From Simplicispira psychrophila DSM 11588 (GTDB taxonomy: Bacteria; Pseudomonadota; Gammaproteobacteria; Burkholderiales; Burkholderiaceae_C): 64,000 bases of DNA. This document shows positions 59,175 through 64,000 of the stretch, piece after piece (the first letter of the stretch is position 1; every line of letters begins with the position of its first letter). The notes below the pieces were generated by a model. That model was not told the DNA's origin. It searched no databases and was given only the letters and a program-made list of their open reading frames with translations. The translations under genes and the position numbers were made by a program. Location: contig NZ_JHYS01000007.1 of NCBI RefSeq assembly GCF_000688255.1, positions 121,246 to 185,245 of the forward strand. Reading direction: 5' to 3'.

Positions 59175-60677
59175 TCAGCCCAGCCGTACCGGCACAAAAA
59201 TCTTCTCGCCATCACGCCAGATCAGCAGCGCCACCGTCTTGCCGGCCTTGGCCATGGCGGCGCGCACCCCGTCCACGCTCTTGGCGGCCGTGCCATTGAT
59301 GGACAGCAACATATCACCGGCCTGCACCCCCGCGCTGGCCGCCGGGCCACTGGCGTCTTCGATCAACAGACCGGTGTCGATCCCGGATTCACGTTTTTCA
59401 TCCACGCTCAGGGGCCGCAACGCCAGACCCAGCTGGCCCTGGCCTGCGGCCGAGGCGGTGCGCTCGCCCTTGGCCGCCTTGTCGCCGACGCTGCCCAGCG
59501 TGGCGCTGAGCTGCTTGCTTTCGCCCTGGCGCCAGATACCCAGCTCCACCTTTTGCCCCGGCAGCGTCTGGCCGATATAGGCCGGCAAATCGCCTGAAGC
59601 AACGATGGGCTTGCCATCGATCTGCTGGATCACATCCCCCGGCTCCAGCCCCGCCTTGGCGGCAGGACTGCTTTTTTCGACGCTGGCCACCAGCGCACCC
59701 TCGGGTTTGGCGAGCTTAAACGAGTCGGCAAAAGCCTGATTGACCTCTTGTACCGACACGCCCAGCCGGGCATGGCGGGCCTCACCGGTGGCCACGATCT
59801 GGTCTTTCACACGCGCCGCCAGTTCGATCGGAATGGCAAACGACACGCCTTGGTAGCCCCCGGTACGGCTGTAGATCTGCGAGTTGATGCCCACCACCTC
59901 GCCGCGGGCGTTGAACAAGGGCCCACCCGAGTTACCGGGGTTCACGGCGACATCGGTCTGAATGAACGGCACAAAACCATCGTCCGGCAGCGAGCGCCCC
60001 TTGGCACTGACCACCCCCGCCGTAACGCTGTTTTCAAAACCAAACGGCGAGCCGATGGCCAGTACCCATTCGCCGACCCGCAAGTCACTGGTACTGCCCA
60101 GCTTGACAACCGGCAGGCTCTTGGCATCGATCTTCAGCACCGCCACATCGGTCTGCGGATCAGCGCCCAGCACCTTGGCGACAAATTCGCGCCGGTCGGT
60201 GAGCTTGACGGTCACTTCGGTGGCGTCCTTGACCACATGGGCGTTGGTCAGGATCAGCCCATCGGGGCTGATGATGAAACCCGAGCCCTGGCCGCGCATC
60301 GGTACCGGGTGCTGGTCGGGCATGGCGCCACCGCCCGGCATACCAAAGCGCTTGAAAAACTGAAACATCGGATCGTTCGGATCCAGGTTGGGCATACCGC
60401 GTTTTTGTGCCGCAGCACCGCCCTCATCGTCCCGGGAGGTTTTACTCAGGCCACTGACGCTGATGTTGACCACGGCGGCGCCATTGCGCGCAGTGATGTC
60501 GGCAAAGTTGGGCACGGTCATGGTGTCGGGCGCAGCCGCCACGGCCACAGCGGGCACTGGCGCAGCCATCGCGCGTGTGTGCAGACCCGTGACCAGACCA
60601 GCGCCGCCCGCGCCCACCATGCCAGCGGCAACGAGCGCCAAGACCAGTCGGCGCGGAGAAGTAAGGAGCGAGTTCAT
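59175..60677 (-). CDS. Periplasmic serine protease DegP/DegQ (HtrA)
   Basis: 500 residues. N-terminal signal segment (LVLALVAAGMVGAGGAGLV), trypsin-like protease domain with His147 (LTNAHVV), Asp in TDVAVLKID, Ser250 (GNSGGPLF), and two PDZ domains (about 290-375 and 410-500). It degrades or refolds damaged envelope proteins. Start ATG 60677. Single gene, convergent with the ferredoxin. Confidence 0.94.
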   Translation of the reverse strand: MNSLLTSPRRLVLALVAAGMVGAGGAGLVTGLHTRAMAAPVPAVAVAAAPDTMTVPNFADITARNGAAVVNISVSGLSKTSRDDEGGAAAQKRGMPNLDPNDPMFQFFKRFGMPGGGAMPDQHPVPMRGQGSGFIISPDGLILTNAHVVKDATEVTVKLTDRREFVAKVLGADPQTDVAVLKIDAKSLPVVKLGSTSDLRVGEWVLAIGSPFGFENSVTAGVVSAKGRSLPDDGFVPFIQTDVAVNPGNSGGPLFNARGEVVGINSQIYSRTGGYQGVSFAIPIELAARVKDQIVATGEARHARLGVSVQEVNQAFADSFKLAKPEGALVASVEKSSPAAKAGLEPGDVIQQIDGKPIVASGDLPAYIGQTLPGQKVELGIWRQGESKQLSATLGSVGDKAAKGERTASAAGQGQLGLALRPLSVDEKRESGIDTGLLIEDASGPAASAGVQAGDMLLSINGTAAKSVDGVRAAMAKAGKTVALLIWRDGEKIFVPVRLG

Positions 60678-60895
60678 GGTGTGTACCTTCCAAAGTGGCT
60701 GTAATGGAAGGCAGTGTCCGCCTGCAAACTTAGGCCCCGCTTAGCACCGGCGCTGGTTGCGGCGCCGACTTGGTGTCCGGATGCAAGCAGCTCCCAGCCC
60801 CAGCGCTGGCCATGCAGGCGATGGGGCTGGAAGCCTGGCGGAGGGGTGGCAACCGCCGGCAGCCTATCGGCCGCAGCGGTGCCCGCCCGGAGCGC

Positions 60896-62617
60896 TCAGT
60901 AGATGACGCTCACCGCGCCGTTTTTCCCGCGCGGATCGGTCACGGGATACGGCATGTCGCCGATCACCTGCACCGCTTCTATATTCAATCCACCGCCTAC
61001 GCCGTCCTTCATGATCCAGCCGCGATTGGTGAGGTCCGTCCCCACCGATGCCGGGTACTTACTGGCTTCGTACTCAATCACGTTATCCGGCAGCAGCTGG
61101 TGGTGAAAGCGCGGTTGCGCCTGTGCCTCGGCGATAGGCAGCTTGTACTCCAGCACATCCACCAGCACCTGATACACACTGGTAAAGATACGCGAACCGC
61201 CCGGCGTACCCAGCACCAGCGCAACCTTGCCGTTCTGGGTGGCAATGGTCGGACTCATGGACGACAGGGGGCGCTTGTTGGGCTGCACCGAGTTGGCATC
61301 CGAACCCACCACGCCAAACTGGTTTGGCACGCCGGGTTTGGCGGCAAAGTCGTCCATCTCGTTGTTCAACAGGAAGCCGGCGCCCTCCACCACGATGCCA
61401 CTGCCATAGCCGCCATTGAGCGTGTAGGTGTTGGACACGGCATTGCCCCATTTGTCCACAATGGAGAAGTGCGTGGTCTGGGGTTTCTCCGTCGCCCCAG
61501 GAGCGGCCGGCAAGTCGGTGCCCAGGCCGGGCTGGATCTGTGCCAGAGGGGTCGGCACCAGGGGGTTGACCTCAGCGGCGCGCCGGCGCAGGTAGTCGTC
61601 CGACAGCAGGGTGGACATCGGTACGCTGAAAAAATCCGAGTCCCCGAGGTACTGCGCGCGATCGGCAAACACCCTCTTTTCCATTTCGGCCATCAGGTGC
61701 AGGTACTGCGCAGAGTTCAGCGGCGCATTGGCAAATTGGGGCGCCAGGAAGCTCTTCATTTTCAGCAATTGACCAATGCCGAAGCCGCCCGAACTCGGAG
61801 GCGGCGCGGTGTAGACCGTGTAGCCGTTCCAGTCGATGGCGACGGGGTCGCGCCACACCGCTTGGTAGTTCGCCAAGTCCGCCTTGGAGATCAGACCCTG
61901 GGTGCGCTGCATTTGTGCCACCAGCAGGTCAGCGGTCTGGCCTTTGTAGAACTCGTCGGCGCCGTTGTCGCTGATGCGCTGCAAGGTGTTGGCCAGTTCA
62001 GGCTGCTTGAACAACTGACCGGCCACCATCTTGCCGCCAAAGTAGTTGTTGAAGTTGCTGCGGCTGGCCGTGGTCGTGGGGCTGGCCGTGTTGTAAGCCA
62101 TGAAACCGGCCCGGGCATAACCAATGGCCGGTGCCAGTACCTGACTCCAGCTCAATTTACCGAATTTCTGGTGCACGGCTTGCATGCCAGCCACGGTCCC
62201 CGGAACCCCCGCGGCCAGAGAGCCGTCCAGGCTTAAGCGTGGAATCACATCGCCGTTGGCGTCCAGGTACATGGTCGGCGTGGCAGCGCCGGGGGCTTTT
62301 TCCCGGTAATCGATAAAGTAGGGCTTACCGTCCATGTAAACGGTCATGAAACCGCCGCCGCCGATATTTCCGGCCGATGGCAAAGTAACTGCCAAAGTAA
62401 ACCCAACGGCGACACCGGCATCGACCGCATTGCCGCCCTGTTCGAGAATCAATTTGGCCGCCGCAGCGCCAAATGGGTCAGGCGCTGAAACGGCTGCGGC
62501 CTTCAGCAGCGGCGGCGGATACTGTGGATCGTCAGAGCCGCCACAGCCCACCACCCCGGCCAACAGCGCCACCGCAACGAAGGTGCGCCTGCGCAATAGA
62601 AAAGATACATGATTCAT
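60896..62617 (-). CDS. ggt: Gamma-glutamyltransferase
   Basis: 573 residues, N-terminal nucleophile hydrolase. A signal/lipoprotein-like start (MNHVSFLLRRRTFVAVALLAGVVGCGG) has Cys in a lipobox-like position. GGNAVDAGVAVGFTLAVTLPSAGNIGGGGF begins the large subunit; autoprocessing is expected at Thr381 in QTTHFSIVDKWGNAVS, and GGYGSGIVVEGAGFLLNNEM with PLSSMSPTI completes the active site. It cleaves glutathione gamma-glutamyl bonds in the periplasm. Start ATG 62617 has GGAG six bases upstream; two earlier ATGs exist. Confidence 0.92.
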   Translation of the reverse strand: MNHVSFLLRRRTFVAVALLAGVVGCGGSDDPQYPPPLLKAAAVSAPDPFGAAAAKLILEQGGNAVDAGVAVGFTLAVTLPSAGNIGGGGFMTVYMDGKPYFIDYREKAPGAATPTMYLDANGDVIPRLSLDGSLAAGVPGTVAGMQAVHQKFGKLSWSQVLAPAIGYARAGFMAYNTASPTTTASRSNFNNYFGGKMVAGQLFKQPELANTLQRISDNGADEFYKGQTADLLVAQMQRTQGLISKADLANYQAVWRDPVAIDWNGYTVYTAPPPSSGGFGIGQLLKMKSFLAPQFANAPLNSAQYLHLMAEMEKRVFADRAQYLGDSDFFSVPMSTLLSDDYLRRRAAEVNPLVPTPLAQIQPGLGTDLPAAPGATEKPQTTHFSIVDKWGNAVSNTYTLNGGYGSGIVVEGAGFLLNNEMDDFAAKPGVPNQFGVVGSDANSVQPNKRPLSSMSPTIATQNGKVALVLGTPGGSRIFTSVYQVLVDVLEYKLPIAEAQAQPRFHHQLLPDNVIEYEASKYPASVGTDLTNRGWIMKDGVGGGLNIEAVQVIGDMPYPVTDPRGKNGAVSVIY

Positions 62618-62813
62618 GACATTCTCCATTATTGGTTTTCCATCCATTGACCCAATTTTTGGGCGGATTTCATTCTGCTGGGATTTACCATCGCTGTCTT
62701 GAGCATTTGTAGACCCCCAAGGGAATACCCTGAATAAAATGCTATGAACCACAAACTTTGATAATTAAAGAATTAATTAAATAAGTTTTTATGTAAAAAA
62801 TTAATTCATTTAA

Positions 62814-63999
62814 GGATGGTCTGAAAAACTCATAACTGAGCGTGCTACAGGCACTGGATTTTTCACTGGATGCAATATTGCACTGAGCAGGCATGAATTC
62901 ATGCTTTTTCGCTCCCCGCTGGGAGCGTTTCTGCCGCATTCGCAGCCCTCGCCCTGTTTTTGGGCGCACTCACCCCTGCGTCGCCATCAACGTATGGCGA
63001 AGCATCCACAGGTTTGACAGCGCAAACAGCGTCTTGAGTTGCAGCGTGTTCTTCTTCAATCCCCGGTAGCGCACCTTCTCGTAGCCAACTTGGCGCTTGA
63101 GCACTCTGAACGGATGCTCAACCTTGGCACGGATGCCGGCCAAGACCTTCTCCAGCAAGTCAGTCAGGGCATCGATGGGATTGTTTTCCTTGTCCAGCGC
63201 TTTGCGCTTACCCGGGCGCAGCGCCACATGCCAAGTGACTCCCTCTTTAGCATCAGCTCGCTTGTGCGAGCCCTGGTAGCCAGCATCACCGTAGACATCG
63301 GTTTCTGCGCCATGCAGCAAGCTGTTGCCTTCAGTGACGTCGGCCACATTGCCCGAGGTGCCGCGCACGGTGTGTACCAGCCCTGAGTCAGCATCTACGC
63401 CGATGTGTGCCTTCATCCCAAAATACCACTGCTTGCCTTTCTGGCTCGAATGCATCTCAGGGTCGCGCTCCTTGGCTTTGTTCTTGGTGGAGCGGGGTGC
63501 GGCGATCAGTGTGGCATCGACTGCCGTGCCGGCCCTGAGCAGCAGGCCGCGCTGCTCGAGCAGGTCATTGACGGTGGCCAGGAGCTGATCGGCCAATTTA
63601 TGGCGCTCCAGCCGGTGGCGGAAACGCAGGATGGTGCTCTCATCGGGCAGCCGGCCATGGGCGTCAAGCTGGGCAAATTCGCGCAACAAAGGCGTATCGA
63701 AGAAGGCCTCTTCCATGGCCGACTCTGACAAGCTGAACCATTGCTGCATGAAATGCAACTCGCAGCATGGTCTCCAGCGCAAAGGGTGGGCGGCCGTTCT
63801 TGCCTTCGGGGTAGTACGGGGCGATGAGCTCGACCAGCGCAGTCCAGGGGACCACGCGTTCCATCTGGGCCAGAAACTCCTGCTTGCGGGTTCTTCTGGT
63901 GCTCAGGTTCAGATCAAGGCTCGATTACTTCATGGGCAAAGAGGATGCCATGGCAGGCTGACGCCTGCCAGACAACGGAGGAGGTTTTGCAGAGTTTCC
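62814..63999. mobile_element. IS5-family insertion sequence
   Basis: The element of about 1186 bases is bounded by imperfect inverted repeats: left GGATGGTCTGAAAAACTC (from 62814) and right, read on the minus strand, GGAAACTCTGCAAAACCTC (from 63999). TTAA precedes the left end (62810-62813) and the base after the right end is T, the last base of the window, so a TTAA target duplication is likely but only its first base is visible. Length, target type and transposase all fit IS5. Confidence 0.78.
62970..63933 (-). pseudogene. IS5-family transposase, disrupted by a nonsense codon and a frameshift
   Basis: Read from ATG 63933: M K then a stop TAA (63927-63925), then SSLDLNLSTRRTRKQEFL as in intact relatives, where I expect CAA (Gln). 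A second lesion lies near 63760: the frame ending PPFALETMLR continues as HFMQQWFSLSESAMEEAFFD only after a +1 shift, explained by one extra base in CGAGTTGCAT. The rest is a normal DDE catalytic part (DESTILRFRHRLE, VDATLIAAPRS, GDAGYQGSHKR, VEHPFRVLKRQVGY). It is unlikely to move on its own. Confidence 0.85.
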
Positions 64000-64000
64000 T

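Noticed and set aside
60770..62236. A 488-codon plus-strand frame
   Set aside because: Antisense to gamma-glutamyltransferase; no protein features.
62742..62969. A 75-codon minus-strand frame left of the transposase
   Set aside because: It spans the IS end and AT-rich flank, with no ribosome site or family features; it is the non-coding margin of the element.

Overview
The window looks like chromosomal DNA of a betaproteobacterium, most likely of the family Comamonadaceae (Rhodoferax, Acidovorax or Polaromonas-like). The reasons are the high-GC coding sequence, a complete aerobic phenylacetate (paa) cluster combined with Liv-type ABC genes and IclR regulators, a TRAP transporter, and a dispersed intergenic repeat of a kind I associate with Comamonadaceae. 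The taxon is an inference; no rRNA or tRNA gene is visible.

Layout. 1-4.4 kb: the N-terminal half of a very large cyclic beta-glucan synthase-like gene running off the left edge, preceded by a 65-residue gene. 4.9-7.7 kb: a lone ABC ATPase, a small acidic protein and an acyl-CoA synthetase. 8.2-10.6 kb: the two membrane subunits of a TRAP transporter. 10.8-14.7 kb: a putative aromatic-hydroxylation cassette (DUF2783, FAD monooxygenase, unusual MBL-fold protein) divergent from an IclR regulator. 14.8-32.8 kb: a minus-strand block with livHMGF (LivF fused to a hemerythrin-like domain), a second IclR gene and paaEDCBA, an enoyl-CoA hydratase, livK, thiolase, paaK, paaI, paaH, paaG and paaN. 33-40.7 kb: piperideine-carboxylate reductase, MscS channel, GltS, a FUSC-family protein and Cu/Zn SOD. 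40.7-46.5 kb: a SOUL-family gene remnant, an AT-rich secreted-protein gene, RbgA-like GTPase, chemoreceptor and DHH phosphoesterase, with two REP-like hairpins near the edges. 46.6-50.3 kb: pseudouridine synthase, nuclease, DUF2242 lipoprotein, a diaminopimelate dehydrogenase remnant and RarD. 50.5-53.7 kb: a FecR / OmpA / CHASE2-HD-GYP signalling cassette. 53.8-62.6 kb: gshA, SDR, Nudix, DUF427, DUF938, ferredoxin, DegQ-like protease and gamma-glutamyltransferase. 62.8-64 kb: a decayed IS5-family element that appears to end one base before the window does.

How it works together. PaaK makes phenylacetyl-CoA, PaaABCDE epoxidises it, PaaG isomerises the epoxide to the oxepin, PaaN oxidises the ring-opened semialdehyde, and PaaH, a hydratase and the thiolase carry out beta-oxidation, with PaaI rescuing trapped CoA. 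The embedded livK and the downstream livHMGF suggest a dedicated aromatic-acid importer whose ATPase carries a hemerythrin-like, possibly oxygen-sensing, domain. That fusion is the most unusual protein in the window. The other main points of interest are the dispersed repeat family, the CHASE2 cassette, the MBL protein with an altered metal site and the DnaA-box-like direct repeats near 57.8-58.0 kb.
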